NCBI GenBank assembly: GCA_019241525.1
Contig: JAFAWY010000040.1
Coordinates: 51,325-115,324, forward strand
Origin: Pseudonocardiales bacterium
Lineage (GTDB): Bacteria; Actinomycetota; Actinomycetes; Mycobacteriales; Pseudonocardiaceae
Length of the DNA: 64,000 bases
Reading direction: 5' to 3'
Of the stretch, positions 22,253 to 32,648 are shown piece by piece. Numbering within the stretch: position 1 is the stretch's first letter; every line of letters begins with the position of its first letter. The translations under genes were made by a program, and so were the position numbers. Below the pieces are notes generated by a model. That model saw only the letters and a list, made by a program, of their open reading frames with translations, ran no database searches and was not told the DNA's origin.

Positions 22253-22269
22253 CGCGGTCGGGCGTGTCG
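22253..22269 (-). promoter_or_regulatory. 17-nt element shared by the rpsJ and rpsL leaders
   Basis: On the minus strand the sequence CGACACGCCCGACCGCG occurs here, about 115 bases before the rpsJ start, and again at 26911-26927, about 105 bases before the rpsL start. The identity is exact and the position relative to the two ribosomal operons is similar, so it may be a common leader or transcription-start element. Confidence 0.5.
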
Positions 22270-22285
22270 GATGTTAGGCATCGTA

Positions 22286-22310
22286 CCAACTGGGCCGACG
22301 GCCCAGTTGG
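22286..22310. terminator. Hairpin between tuf and rpsJ
   Basis: CCAACTGGGCC at 22286-22296 pairs perfectly with GGCCCAGTTGG at 22300-22310 around a 3-nt loop. No T-tract follows. It may terminate the str operon or act as an upstream rpsJ leader hairpin. Confidence 0.6.
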
Positions 22311-22364
22311 CGACGCCCTCATGAGTGCGTAACGGTGTTACCGACCGCAACGCCGCCCACAAGA

Positions 22365-22391
22365 ACCGCCGGCACGAGCGGCGCCGGCGGT
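22365..22391 (-). terminator. Hairpin just downstream of tuf
   Basis: ACCGCCGGC at 22365-22373 pairs with GCCGGCGGT at 22383-22391, 9-nt loop, 6 bases after the tuf stop. A GC-rich, T-poor terminator of the actinobacterial kind is the likely role. Confidence 0.6.
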
Positions 22392-22397
22392 CCCGTC

Positions 22398-23591
22398 TTA
22401 CTTGATGATCTTAGTAACCCGGCCGGCACCAACGGTGCGACCACCCTCGCGGATCGCGAACTTCAGGTTTTCATCCATCGCGACCGGCTGGATGAGCTCT
22501 ACCGACATCTCGGTGTTGTCACCCGGCATCACCATCTCAGTTCCCTCGGGCAGCGTCACGACGCCAGTCACGTCGGTGGTGCGGAAGTAGAACTGCGGAC
22601 GGTAGTTGTTGAAGAACGGCGTGTGCCGACCGCCCTCGTCCTTGGACAGGATGTAGACCTGAGCCTCGAACTGCGTGTGCGGGGTGTTGGTGCCGGGCTT
22701 GATGACCACCTGCCCGCGCTCCACATCCTCGCGCTTGACACCACGTAGCAGCAGACCGACGTTGTCGCCGGCGCGGCCCTCGTCGAGCAGCTTACGGAAC
22801 ATCTCGACACCGGTGACGGTGGTCTTCTGTGACTTGTCCCTGATGCCGATGATCTCGACTTCCTCACTGACCTTGACGATCCCGCGCTCCACCCGGCCGG
22901 TGACCACCGTTCCGCGACCGGTGATGGTGAAGACGTCCTCGATCGGCATGAGGAACGGCTTGTCGATCTCGCGCACCGGCTCCGGGATGTTGTCATCGAC
23001 AGCGTCCATGAGCTCGAGCAGCTTCTCGGCCCACTCGGCGTCGCCCTCGAGGGCCTTCAGCGCCGAAACCCTGACGATGGGTAGGTCGTCGCCGGGGTAC
23101 TCCTGGCTCGACAGCAGTTCCCGGACCTCGAGCTCCACGAGCTCCATGATCTCCTCGTCGTCGACCATGTCGGCCTTGTTCAATGCAACGACGATGTAGG
23201 GCACGCCAACCTGACGAGCCAGCAACACGTGCTCACGGGTCTGCGGCATGGGGCCATCGGTGGCAGCCACCACCAGGATGGCACCGTCCATCTGTGCCGC
23301 ACCGGTAATCATGTTCTTGATGTAGTCGGCGTGACCAGGGCAGTCGACGTGGGCGTAGTGCCGCTTCTCGGTCTGATACTCAACGTGAGCGATCGAGATC
23401 GTAATGCCCCGCTGCTTCTCCTCGGGGGCCTTATCGATCGAGTCGAACGCCGACACCTCATTCAGGTCCGGGAACTTGTCGTGCAATACCTTGGTGATTG
23501 CCGCCGTCAGGGTGGTCTTGCCGTGGTCGATGTGACCAATGGTTCCGATGTTGACGTGCGGCTTGGTCCGCTGGAACTTCGCCTTCGCCAC
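22398..23591 (-). CDS. tuf: Elongation factor Tu
   Basis: 397 residues. Delivers aminoacyl-tRNA to the ribosome. G1 motif GHIDHGKT at 19-26, [13 protein letters not shown]. The frame is open 23 codons upstream, but the family start is the GTG at 23591 ([20 protein letters not shown]), preceded by an AGGAGG-containing leader. The gap to fusA is 235 bases. Confidence 0.98.
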   Translation of the reverse strand: MAKAKFQRTKPHVNIGTIGHIDHGKTTLTAAITKVLHDKFPDLNEVSAFDSIDKAPEEKQRGITISIAHVEYQTEKRHYAHVDCPGHADYIKNMITGAAQMDGAILVVAATDGPMPQTREHVLLARQVGVPYIVVALNKADMVDDEEIMELVELEVRELLSSQEYPGDDLPIVRVSALKALEGDAEWAEKLLELMDAVDDNIPEPVREIDKPFLMPIEDVFTITGRGTVVTGRVERGIVKVSEEVEIIGIRDKSQKTTVTGVEMFRKLLDEGRAGDNVGLLLRGVKREDVERGQVVIKPGTNTPHTQFEAQVYILSKDEGGRHTPFFNNYRPQFYFRTTDVTGVVTLPEGTEMVMPGDNTEMSVELIQPVAMDENLKFAIREGGRTVGAGRVTKIIK

Positions 23592-23826
23592 TTGTCTCGT
23601 CCTCCTGGACTCGTTCTGGTAATCCGCTGGATCCGCTGGGCGGTCCTGATGTAGCGGCAATGCTGTCAGGTGCTCTCACAGGGACGTCCGTCAGGGACCC
23701 GGTGCCCGCCGCCGGAAAAAAATCACATGTTCACTCGTCCCGATAACGTCCCCGATACGCCACTGCCTTCGCTGTACTTTCGGCTCGGCTCCGGGCGAGC
23801 TCCGCTCCTCGCTAACGCTGCGATGC

Positions 23827-25923
23827 TCACTCGCCCGTCGCCTTCGCGATGATCTCCTTGGAGACGTTGGTCGGGACTTCGGCATACGAATCGAACTGCA
23901 TCGTGTAGTTCGCTCGACCCTGAGTCCGCGACCGCAAGTCACCGACGTATCCGAACATTTCCGACAACGGCACCAGCGCCTTGATAACGCGGGAACCGCT
24001 GCGCTCCTCCACCTGCTGAATTTGACCTCGCCGGGAGTTGAGGTCGCCGATGACATCGCCCATGTAATCCTCAGGCGTGGTCACTTCGACTGCCATCATC
24101 GGCTCCAGGATCACCGGGTCGGCCTTGCGCGCCGCCTCTTTGAGCGCCATCGAACCAGCGATCTTGAAGGCCATCTCGGAGGAGTCCACCTCGTGGTAGG
24201 CACCGTCCAGCAAGGTGACCTTGAGACCCACCAGCGGGTAGCCCGCCAGCACGCCGTACTGCATGGCGTCCTGGGCCCCGGCATCCACGGCCGGGATGTA
24301 CTCCTTGGGGATCCGCCCACCGGTGACCTTGTTGTCGAACTCGTAAAGGGCACCGTCAGTGGTCTCCAGCGGCTCCAGCCGGATCAGCACACGCGCGAAC
24401 TGACCCGAGCCACCGGTTTGCTTGCGGTGGGTGTATTCGTACTTGTCCACCGTCTTGCGGACCGTCTCCCGGTAAGCCACCTGCGGCTTGCCGATGTTCG
24501 CCTCGACCTTGAAGTCGCTGCGCATCCGGTTCACCAGCACCTCAAGGTGCAGCTCACCCATCCCGGCGATGATCGTCTGACCGGTTTCGTCGTCTAGTTT
24601 GACCTGGAAGGTGGGATCTTCCTCGGCCAGCTTCTGGATCGCCGTGCCCAGCTTCTCCTGGTCGCTCTTGGTCTTGGGTTCGATCGCGACCTGGATAACC
24701 GGCTCGGGGAAGGTCATCGACTCCAGGATGATCGGCGCATTCGGGTCGCACAGGGTGTCACCGGTCGTAGTCTCCTTCAAACCGATCATCGCGTAGATGT
24801 GACCGGCTCGGGCCTCGTCAACCGGGTTTTCCTTGTTGGAGTGCATCTGGAAAAGCTTGCCGATGCGCTCCTTGCGCTCCTTGGTCGAGTTGATCACCTG
24901 CGAGCCCGCGGCGATCCGTCCGGAGTAGACCCGCACATAGGTCAGCTTGCCGAAGAACGGATGCACAGCGATCTTGAAGGCCAGCGCGGAGAACGGCTCG
25001 TCGATCGACGGCTCGCGAGTGGCCGGCGTCCCATCCGGCAACACGCCTGCGACCGGCGGCACGTCCAGCGGTGAAGGCAGGTAGTCGATCACTGCGTCCA
25101 GCATGGGCTGCACGCCCTTGTTCTTGAACGCTGAGCCGCACAACACCGGGTAGGCATGGCTGCTCACGGTGAGCTTGCGGATACCCGCCTTGATCTGCTC
25201 GGTGGTGAGTTCCTGTCCGCCGAGGTAGAGCTCCATGAGCTCGTCGTCGGACTCAGCGACGGCCTCAAGGAGCATTTCCCGGTACTCATTCGCCTTGTCG
25301 ACCAGGTTGGCTGGGATCGCTTCGACGGTGTAGTCCTCGCCCTTCTGGACTTCACCGCGCCAGGTCAGTGCCCGCATGCCGACCAGGTCGACGACTCCTT
25401 GAAAGTCCGACTCACTACCGATCGGCAGCTGGATGATCAGCGGGTTCGCGCCGAGCCGCTCCCGGATGGTGCGCACGGTGAAGTAGAAGTCCGCGCCGAT
25501 CTTGTCCATCTTGTTGACGAAGCAGATGCGCGGCACCCCGTACTTGTCGGCCTGGCGCCATACCGTCTCGGACTGGGGCTCGACGCCCTCCTTGCCATCG
25601 AAGACGGCAACAGCACCATCGAGTACCCGCAACGACCGCTCAACTTCGACAGTGAAGTCGACGTGGCCGGGGGTATCAATGATGTTGATCTGGTAGTTGT
25701 TCCAGAAGGTGGTCGTCGCGGCGGAGGTGATGGTGATTCCGCGCTTCTGCTCCTCCTCCATCCAGTCCATCGTGGCGGCACCGTCGTGCACCTCACCGAT
25801 CTTGTAGTTGATCCCGGTGTAGAACAGCACCCGCTCGGTGGTGGTGGTTTTGCCCGCGTCGATGTGCGCCATGATCCCGATGTTGCGGACCCTGGCGAGG
25901 TCGGTCAGCACTTCACGTGCCAC
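23827..25923 (-). CDS. fusA: Elongation factor G
   Basis: 698 residues, GTP-driven translocase. G motifs [26 protein letters not shown] and NKMD. All five domains present at normal length. GTG start. The 3' side carries a repetitive GCTCCTCGCTAACGCTGCG stretch (23809-23823 region). Confidence 0.98.
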   Translation of the reverse strand: MAREVLTDLARVRNIGIMAHIDAGKTTTTERVLFYTGINYKIGEVHDGAATMDWMEEEQKRGITITSAATTTFWNNYQINIIDTPGHVDFTVEVERSLRVLDGAVAVFDGKEGVEPQSETVWRQADKYGVPRICFVNKMDKIGADFYFTVRTIRERLGANPLIIQLPIGSESDFQGVVDLVGMRALTWRGEVQKGEDYTVEAIPANLVDKANEYREMLLEAVAESDDELMELYLGGQELTTEQIKAGIRKLTVSSHAYPVLCGSAFKNKGVQPMLDAVIDYLPSPLDVPPVAGVLPDGTPATREPSIDEPFSALAFKIAVHPFFGKLTYVRVYSGRIAAGSQVINSTKERKERIGKLFQMHSNKENPVDEARAGHIYAMIGLKETTTGDTLCDPNAPIILESMTFPEPVIQVAIEPKTKSDQEKLGTAIQKLAEEDPTFQVKLDDETGQTIIAGMGELHLEVLVNRMRSDFKVEANIGKPQVAYRETVRKTVDKYEYTHRKQTGGSGQFARVLIRLEPLETTDGALYEFDNKVTGGRIPKEYIPAVDAGAQDAMQYGVLAGYPLVGLKVTLLDGAYHEVDSSEMAFKIAGSMALKEAARKADPVILEPMMAVEVTTPEDYMGDVIGDLNSRRGQIQQVEERSGSRVIKALVPLSEMFGYVGDLRSRTQGRANYTMQFDSYAEVPTNVSKEIIAKATGE

Positions 25924-25961
25924 GAGAATTCATCCCTAGTTATCTCGAAAGTTTGTGTTCG

Positions 25962-26432
25962 TCACCAGCGGTAATGTGCGAATGCCTTGTTCGACTCGGC
26001 CATCTTGTGGGTGTCCTCACGGCGTTTCACACTCGCCCCGAGGCCGTTGCTGGCATCGAGCAGTTCGTTCATCAGACGGTCCACCATGGTCTTTTCCCGA
26101 CGCTGCCGGGAAAACATGATCAACCAGCGAAGCGCTAGCGTGGTGGACCGTACTGGCCGCACCTCAACCGGGACCTGGTAGGTGGCGCCGCCGACGCGGC
26201 GGCTCTTGACCTCGATCGCGGGCTTCACGTTGTCCAGCGCCCGCTTCAGGGTCACCACGGGGTCGGTGCCGGTCTTTTCCCGGCAGCCCTCCAACGCCTG
26301 GTACACGATCTTTTCCGCCACCGAGCGCTTGCCGCGCACGAGCACCTTGTTGACGAGTTGGGTGACCACCGGGGACCCGTAGACCGGGTCAGAGTGCAGC
26401 GGCCGTTTGGGGGCGGGACCCTTGCGAGGCAT
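25962..26432 (-). CDS. rpsG: 30S ribosomal protein S7
   Basis: 156 residues, [20 protein letters not shown] start. Head assembly protein. Its ATG shares one base with the rpsL stop. Confidence 0.98.
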   Translation of the reverse strand: MPRKGPAPKRPLHSDPVYGSPVVTQLVNKVLVRGKRSVAEKIVYQALEGCREKTGTDPVVTLKRALDNVKPAIEVKSRRVGGATYQVPVEVRPVRSTTLALRWLIMFSRQRREKTMVDRLMNELLDASNGLGASVKRREDTHKMAESNKAFAHYRW

Positions 26433-26806
26433 CAGCCTTTCTCCTTCTTCGCGCCGTAGCGGCTGCGGGCTTGCTTACGTCCCTTCACCCCTTGAGTGTC
26501 CAGTGACCCGCGAATGATTTTGTAGCGGACCCCTGGCAGGTCTTTCACCCGACCGCCACGCACCAGCACGATGGAGTGCTCCTGAAGATTGTGACCCTCA
26601 CCCGGAATGTAAGCCGTCACCTCGACCTGGCTGGTCAAGCGAACCCGAGCAACCTTGCGCAGCGCCGAGTTCGGCTTCTTGGGCGTCGTCGTGTAGACGC
26701 GCGTGCACACTCCGCGTCGCTGCGGGCTTCCCTTCAGCGCTGCGGTCTTGGTCTTCGCGAGCTTGTCCTCGCGGCCCTTGCGGACCAGCTGCTGGATGGT
26801 AGGCAT
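26432..26806 (-). CDS. rpsL: 30S ribosomal protein S12
   Basis: 124 residues. Lys43 (TTPKKPNS) and Lys88 (GGRVKDLPG), the positions altered in streptomycin resistance, are both wild type. First gene of the str operon with a 270-base leader. Confidence 0.98.
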   Translation of the reverse strand: MPTIQQLVRKGREDKLAKTKTAALKGSPQRRGVCTRVYTTTPKKPNSALRKVARVRLTSQVEVTAYIPGEGHNLQEHSIVLVRGGRVKDLPGVRYKIIRGSLDTQGVKGRKQARSRYGAKKEKG

Positions 26807-27319
26807 GGACCAGCTTTCTTCATTCGGGGCGTGCTGTGGTCATGATGTGGTCGTTCGTCAGGTAGTACTTCCGGCACCGATGGCGCTTCGTGGCCGGTCA
26901 CTCCGTATCCCGCGGTCGGGCGTGTCGCGGTGAGCCCAGCAGCTTGGTCGGGTAAAACCCGACAGGAGCTGGGCAGCGCCGACGCAATGCCGGAAGTGAG
27001 AGTCCTGCAGAACCCACACCGCCGGTGGCGCACCGCCAACAGGCACACAGAGCGGCCCGACCGGGGTCGGGACCAGACTTGAGAATACCTGGGCCATTCA
27101 CCCAGGGTCAAAACGGGGTCAAACAGCCGCCATGCGGACCGTCCTTACCCGCATTCCTCGGTGCCCAGGGGTCTCATGGATGCTTATGCACCCTCCAACC
27201 AGGTTGTCACGGGTCTTACAGATCCTTGGGCACCCTTCACCGTGGGCATAGTGGACAACGCCTGCCGAAGCGGCGGTATTCCTGATCGGGCACGCAGCGC
27301 AGTAAGGAGACAGTCAGCA
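26807..27319. other. Divergent rpsL / racemase intergenic region
   Basis: 513 bases. It contains the shared leader element at 26911-26927 and a small hairpin GTCGGGT/ACCCGAC at 26947-26963 (loop AAA). It also holds the rpsL promoter candidate at 27082-27111 and the ribosome-binding site AAGGAGA at 27304-27310 for the plus-strand gene. No coding sequence is supported. Confidence 0.6.
27082..27111 (-). promoter_or_regulatory. Candidate promoter for the str operon
   Basis: On the minus strand TTGACC (27106-27111) and TATTCT (27082-27087) are separated by 18 bases. A second TTGACC lies about 11 bases further upstream. This would give a leader of about 270 bases before rpsL. Confidence 0.55.
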
Positions 27320-28468
27320 ATGCCGGGTCCATTGGTCGGGTTGCGCGTGGTGGAGCTGGCGGGAATCGGACCGGGTCCGCACGCGGCAATGCTGCTGGCC
27401 GATCTGGGGGCCGACGTGGTCCGGGTGGAGCGGCCAGCAGGGGGCCTACAGCTCGCCCCGAACGAGCACGACCAGCTGCTTCGTAACCGGCGCTCGATCA
27501 TGCTCGATCTCAAGGACCCCACTGATCGAGAAATATTACTGGCACTGGCGCAGCAAGCCGACGTGCTCATCGAAGGCCTGCGCCCAGGCGTCACCGAGCG
27601 GTTGGGCATAGGACCGGCCGACTGCCGGGCCCGTAACCCGAGACTCATCTACGCGCGGATGACTGGATGGGGGCAAGACGGTCCTCTCGCCGGCCGCGCC
27701 GGGCACGACATCACCTACATCGCGATATCCGGTGTGCTGAATGCAATCGGCTCCGCAGAGGGTAAACCGGTACCGCCGCTGAACCTGGTCGGTGACTTCG
27801 GCGGCGGCTCGATGTTTCTGGTACTGGGCGTGCTGGCCGCGCTGTGGGAGCGAGAGCGCTCCGGGACAGGTCAGGTGATCGACGCCGCCATGGTGGACGG
27901 TGTGAGCGCACTGGCCCAGATGTTCTGGTCGATGCGCGCCTACGGATTATGGACCGACCAGCGCGGCGCCAACCTGCTGGACTCGGGCGTTCCTTACTAC
28001 GACACCTACCTCTGCTCCGACGGCCAGTATGTCGCGGTCGGAGCACTGGAGCCGCAGTTCTATGCGGCGCTGCTGGACGGTTTGGGGCTCACCGATGTGG
28101 GACTGCCTGACCGGTCGGACCCAGCTGGGTGGCCGGTGTTGCGCCAACGGTTCGCCCAGACCTTCGCCAGCCGCACCCGCGACGAGTGGATGGCGGTGTT
28201 CGAAGGCACCGACGCCTGCGTGGCACCCGTGCTGTCCTTCGCCGAGGTCCCCGCGCATCCGCACATCGCCGCTCGCGGCACCATTATCACCGTCGGCGGG
28301 GTGCCCCAGGCTGCCCCGGCACCGCGGTTCTCGCGCACCGTACCCGACACTCCCACCCCACCACCGCAACCCGGCGCCGACACTGCTGCGGTACTCGCCG
28401 ACTGGGGAATCACACCCCCGGTTGGTGGCTCTTCAAGAACCACCAACCCCGGTTCTGACGGTCTTTAA
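27320..28468 (+). CDS. CaiB/BaiF family alpha-methylacyl-CoA racemase
   Basis: 382 residues, CoA-transferase family III. The racemase catalytic pair is visible: His129 (RAGHDITY) and Asp159 (VGDFGGGS), at the positions known in mycobacterial MCR (His126/Asp156) shifted by three. It would epimerise 2-methyl-branched acyl-CoA thioesters during fatty acid or sterol side-chain breakdown. The ATG at 27320 has AAGGAGA ten bases upstream; the longer frame from 27161 lacks homology. The last ten or so codons read through a palindrome shared with the rpoC terminator region. Confidence 0.88.
   Translation: MPGPLVGLRVVELAGIGPGPHAAMLLADLGADVVRVERPAGGLQLAPNEHDQLLRNRRSIMLDLKDPTDREILLALAQQADVLIEGLRPGVTERLGIGPADCRARNPRLIYARMTGWGQDGPLAGRAGHDITYIAISGVLNAIGSAEGKPVPPLNLVGDFGGGSMFLVLGVLAALWERERSGTGQVIDAAMVDGVSALAQMFWSMRAYGLWTDQRGANLLDSGVPYYDTYLCSDGQYVAVGALEPQFYAALLDGLGLTDVGLPDRSDPAGWPVLRQRFAQTFASRTRDEWMAVFEGTDACVAPVLSFAEVPAHPHIAARGTIITVGGVPQAAPAPRFSRTVPDTPTPPPQPGADTAAVLADWGITPPVGGSSRTTNPGSDGL
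28420..28448. repeat. Outer palindrome copy 1 (inside racemase 3' end)
   Basis: A 29-base near-palindrome: GGTTGGTGG and CCACCAACC arms around CTCTTCAAGAA. It encodes part of the racemase C-terminus. Copy 2 lies at 28530-28558 in inverted orientation with one mismatch. Confidence 0.9.
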
Positions 28469-28512
28469 CGACAGCCAACCCCGCCGGCGAAGCGGCGGGG
28501 TTGGCTGTCGTT
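28467..28512. terminator. Bidirectional terminator between racemase and rpoC
   Basis: A perfect 20-bp stem (AACGACAGCCAACCCCGCCG at 28467-28486 with its complement at 28493-28512) and a 6-nt loop GCGAAG. It begins within the racemase stop codon and lies 53 bases beyond the rpoC stop, so it can end both convergent transcripts. Confidence 0.9.
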
Positions 28513-28529
28513 ATGGGCACTCCCCGACT

Positions 28530-28558
28530 GGTTGGTGATTCTTGAAGAGCCACCAACC
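28530..28558. repeat. Outer palindrome copy 2 (just after rpoC)
   Basis: A 29-base near-palindrome, the reverse complement of copy 1 except for one base. It starts 7 bases after the rpoC stop and could itself form the first rpoC terminator hairpin. Confidence 0.9.
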
Positions 28559-28565
28559 CGTCGGG

Positions 28566-31500
28566 TTAGCGGTAGTCGCGACCGAAGTCGTAGTCGTCCA
28601 ACGGGACAGCTGCGCCGGTTCCGGTGCCGAACACGTCGGGGGTGTAGTAGCCGTCGTCGTAGGACGGGATCGCGTATGCCGCGGCCCGGGCCTCCTCGGT
28701 GGGCTGCACCTCGATGTTGCGGTACCGGCTGATCCCGGTACCGGCCGGGATCAGCTTGCCGATGATCACATTTTCTTTCAGGCCGAGCAGTTTGTCGCTC
28801 TTGCCCTGGATCGCCGCGTCCGTGAGGATCTTGGTCGTCTCCTGGAACGACGCCGCGGACAGCCACGACTCGGTGGCCAGCGACGCCTTGGTGATCCCCA
28901 TCAGGACCGGGCGGCCGGACGCCGGCTCGCCACCTTCGGCAACCACCCGGCGGTTCTCCGACTCGAACTCGCCACGCTCGGCCAGCGCTCCGGGCAGGAA
29001 CTCGGTGGCGCCCGAATCGATGATCGTCACCCGGCGCAGCATCTGCCGGACGATGACCTCGATGTGCTTGTCGTGGATGTCCACACCCTGCGACCGGTAC
29101 ACCTGCTGGACCTCACGGACCAGATGCAGCTGCACCTCTCGTGGGCCCATCACGCGCAGCACCTCGTGCGGGTCCACCACACCCTCGAGCAACTTCTGCC
29201 CGACGGTGACGTGGTCCTCATCGGCCACCGGCCGCTCGGTACCGTCGACACTGATCACCGCGAGCCGCTGCCGCTTGGACAGCTTGTCGTAGACGATCTC
29301 ATCGCTACCGTCGTCCGGGATGATGGTGATCTTCCAGAACTTCTCGCCGTCCTCGATGCGCACCCGGCCATCAGCGTCCGCGATCGGCGCCATGCCCTTG
29401 GGTACCCGAGCTTCGAACAGCTCCTGGACACGGGGTAGACCGGTGGTGATGTCCTCACCGGCGATGCCGCCCTGGTGGAAGGTACGCATGGTCAGCTGCG
29501 TACCCGGCTCACCGATGGACTGCGCGGCCACGATACCGACCGCCTCACCCACGTCGACGAGCTTGCCGGTGGCCATGGACCGGCCGTAGCAGACCGCGCA
29601 GACGCCGGTGGTGGACTCGCAAGTGAGCACCGAACGGACCTTGACCCGCCGGATGCCGGCCGCCAGCAGCGCATCGATCGCCGGGTCACCCAGGTCGGCA
29701 CCGCGAGGCATGATCATCGAACCGGATTCGTCCAGCACGTCTTCTGCGGTGCAGCGGGCGTACACGCTGGTCTGCACGTAGCGGTGCCGGACCAGCCGCC
29801 CCTCCGAACCCGGCACGTCCTCAGCCAGCGGCATCTGGATACCACGCTCGGTACCGCAGTCATGCTCCCGGACGATGACGTCCTGCGACACGTCGACCAG
29901 ACGCCGAGTCAGGTAGCCCGAGTCGGCTGTCCGCAGTGCCGTGTCGGCCAATCCCTTGCGGGCACCGTGGGTGGCGATGAAGTACTCCAGCACCGACAGG
30001 CCCTCGCGGAAGTTGTGCTTGATCGGCCGCGGGATGTACTCACCCTTGGGGTTGGACACCAGCCCACGCATCCCAGCAAGGGACCGGACCTGCGTCATGT
30101 TCCCCGCCGCTCCCGAGGACACGATCGTGTAGACGGGATTGTCCGCCGGGAAGTTGGCCTCCATCGCCTTGGCGACCTCGTCGGTGGCCTGCGACCAGAT
30201 CTTCACCAGCTCACCGTTGCGCTCATCGTGCGACAGCACACCGCGCTGGTAGCGCTTCTCGACCTGGTCCGCCCTGGCCTCGTACTGATCGAGAATCTCC
30301 TGCTTGCTGGCAGGCACGATCACGTCGGAACTGGACAGCGTCACACCGGAGCGGGTGGCCCAGTAGAAGCCGGCGTCCTTGAGCTTGTCCAGCGTCTGGG
30401 CGACGGCCACCATGGGGTACCGCTCGGCGAGGTCGTTGACGATCGCCGCCTGGCGCTTCTTGGGCAGCATGTCGTTGACGAACGGGTAGTCGTCCGGGAG
30501 CAGCTCGTTGAACAGCACCCGGCCCACCGTGGTTTCCACCATCCACGGCTTGCCCTGTTCCCAGTCCTGGGTCTCGCGCAGCTGCTCCTGCTCGGCCACC
30601 GGCGGGACCGCATCACGCAGCCGGACCCGGATCTTGGCCTGCAGCCCGATCGTCCCCCGGTCCAGGGCCATCAAGGCCTCTGCGGGCGAGGAGAACGAGC
30701 GACCCTCTCCGGTGTCACTCTCACGGATTTTGGTCAGGTGGTACAGGCCGGTCACCATGTCCAGCCGCGGCATGGCCAGCGGCCGACCTGACGCGGGCGA
30801 GAGGATGTTGTTACTGGACAGCATCAACACCCGGGCTTCGGCCTGCGCTTCGGCAGATAGCGGCAGGTGCACCGCCATCTGGTCACCGTCGAAGTCGGCG
30901 TTGAACGCCTCACACACCAGCGGGTGCAGCTGGATCGCCTTGCCCTCGACAAGCTGCGGCTCGAAAGCCTGGATACCCAATCGGTGCAGGGTCGGTGCCC
31001 GGTTGAGTAATACCGGGTGTTCGGTGATGACCTCTTCGAGCACGTCCCAGACCTGTGGACGCTGCCGCTCCACCATCCGCTTGGCCGACTTGATGTTCTG
31101 CGCATGGTTGAGATCGACCAGGCGCTTCATCACGAACGGCTTGAACAGCTCCAGCGCCATCTGCTTGGGCAGACCGCACTGGTGCAGTTTGAGCTGCGGA
31201 CCCACCACGATCACGGAACGACCGGAGTAGTCGACCCGCTTGCCGAGCAGGTTCTGCCGGAACCGGCCCTGCTTGCCCTTGAGCAGGTCAGACAGTGACT
31301 TCAGCGGGCGGTTACCTGGTCCGGTCACCGGGCGGCCACGGCGGCCGTTGTCGAACAGTGCGTCAACGGCTTCCTGCAGCATCCGCTTTTCGTTGTTGAC
31401 GATGATCTCGGGCGCACCCAGGTCGATGAGCCGCTTGAGCCGGTTGTTCCGGTTGATCACCCGGCGGTACAGGTCGTTGAGATCGGAGGTTGCGAAGCGA

Positions 31501-32498
31501 CCACCGTCGAGCTGCACCATGGGTCGCAGGTCCGGCGGGATCACCGGCACGCAGTCCAGCACCATGCCCATCGGGTTGTTGCGGGTGGTCTGGAAGGCCG
31601 CGACCACCTTGAGCCGCTTGAGCGCCCGCAGCTTCTTCTGGCCTTTACCGGTGCGGATGATCTCGCGCAGATTGTCCGACTCGGCATCGATGTCGAAGTT
31701 CTCCATCAGTTTCTGGATCGCTTCGGCACCCATCGCGCCGGTGAAGTAGTCGCCGTAGCGGTCGTAGAGCTCGCGGTAGAGCAGCTCATCGACGATCAGC
31801 TGGCCGACTTCCAGCTTGGTGAACGTCTCCCAGATCTCCTCGAGCCGGTCGATCTCGCGCTGCGCCCGATCCCGGATCTGGCGCATCTCACGCTCGCCAC
31901 TCTCCTTGACCTTGCGGCGCACGTCGCTCTTCGCACCCTCGGTCTCCAGCTCGGCGAGGTCGGCCTCCAGCTTCTGCGCCCGTGCCTCGATCTCGGCGTC
32001 CCGGCGGTCCTCAAGCCGCTTACGCTGGACGCCGATCTCGCTTTCCAGGGTGGATAGATCGTTGTGCCGCTCTTCGGTGTTCACGCTGGTGATCGCGTAG
32101 GCGGCAAAGTAAATGATCTTCTCTAGGTCCTTCGGGGCCAGGTCAAGCAGGTAGCCCAACCGGCTCGGGACGCCCTTGAAGTACCAGATGTGCGTGACCG
32201 GAGCGGCTAGCTCGATGTGACCCATGCGCTCACGGCGCACCTTGGCCCGCGTCACCTCGACACCGCAGCGCTCGCAGATGATTCCCTTGAAGCGCACGCG
32301 CTTGTACTTACCGCAGTAACATTCCCAGTCGCGGGTGGGACCGAAGATCTTCTCGCAGAAAAGCCCGTCCTTTTCCGGCTTAAGCGTGCGGTAGTTGATG
32401 GTCTCCGGCTTCTTGACCTCGCCGTAGGACCACTGGCGGATGTCTTCGGCGGTGGCGAGACCGATGCGGAGCTCATCGAAGAAGTTGACGTCGAGCAC
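28566..32498 (-). CDS. rpoC: RNA polymerase beta-prime subunit
   Basis: 1310 residues. Catalytic Mg motif NADFDGDQM with Asp535, 537 and 539. N-terminal zinc ribbon [19 protein letters not shown]. The actinobacterial coiled-coil insertion ([24 protein letters not shown] region) is present. Lies 150 bases after rpoB. Confidence 0.98.
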   Translation of the reverse strand: MLDVNFFDELRIGLATAEDIRQWSYGEVKKPETINYRTLKPEKDGLFCEKIFGPTRDWECYCGKYKRVRFKGIICERCGVEVTRAKVRRERMGHIELAAPVTHIWYFKGVPSRLGYLLDLAPKDLEKIIYFAAYAITSVNTEERHNDLSTLESEIGVQRKRLEDRRDAEIEARAQKLEADLAELETEGAKSDVRRKVKESGEREMRQIRDRAQREIDRLEEIWETFTKLEVGQLIVDELLYRELYDRYGDYFTGAMGAEAIQKLMENFDIDAESDNLREIIRTGKGQKKLRALKRLKVVAAFQTTRNNPMGMVLDCVPVIPPDLRPMVQLDGGRFATSDLNDLYRRVINRNNRLKRLIDLGAPEIIVNNEKRMLQEAVDALFDNGRRGRPVTGPGNRPLKSLSDLLKGKQGRFRQNLLGKRVDYSGRSVIVVGPQLKLHQCGLPKQMALELFKPFVMKRLVDLNHAQNIKSAKRMVERQRPQVWDVLEEVITEHPVLLNRAPTLHRLGIQAFEPQLVEGKAIQLHPLVCEAFNADFDGDQMAVHLPLSAEAQAEARVLMLSSNNILSPASGRPLAMPRLDMVTGLYHLTKIRESDTGEGRSFSSPAEALMALDRGTIGLQAKIRVRLRDAVPPVAEQEQLRETQDWEQGKPWMVETTVGRVLFNELLPDDYPFVNDMLPKKRQAAIVNDLAERYPMVAVAQTLDKLKDAGFYWATRSGVTLSSSDVIVPASKQEILDQYEARADQVEKRYQRGVLSHDERNGELVKIWSQATDEVAKAMEANFPADNPVYTIVSSGAAGNMTQVRSLAGMRGLVSNPKGEYIPRPIKHNFREGLSVLEYFIATHGARKGLADTALRTADSGYLTRRLVDVSQDVIVREHDCGTERGIQMPLAEDVPGSEGRLVRHRYVQTSVYARCTAEDVLDESGSMIMPRGADLGDPAIDALLAAGIRRVKVRSVLTCESTTGVCAVCYGRSMATGKLVDVGEAVGIVAAQSIGEPGTQLTMRTFHQGGIAGEDITTGLPRVQELFEARVPKGMAPIADADGRVRIEDGEKFWKITIIPDDGSDEIVYDKLSKRQRLAVISVDGTERPVADEDHVTVGQKLLEGVVDPHEVLRVMGPREVQLHLVREVQQVYRSQGVDIHDKHIEVIVRQMLRRVTIIDSGATEFLPGALAERGEFESENRRVVAEGGEPASGRPVLMGITKASLATESWLSAASFQETTKILTDAAIQGKSDKLLGLKENVIIGKLIPAGTGISRYRNIEVQPTEEARAAAYAIPSYDDGYYTPDVFGTGTGAAVPLDDYDFGRDYR

Positions 32499-32648
32499 GT
32501 CGGGTTCCTTCTCCCTGTGTTGTCAAAGCCTGTAAGTGGTTAAATCCTGCGCCTAAACGCTGCGTTTGTTCTTTCGTATTTTTGGTGCGTCCGGCGCGAG
32601 GGTGGGCGGGAGGACCACCCTCGCGCCGGACGCGGGCCTACTGAGCCG

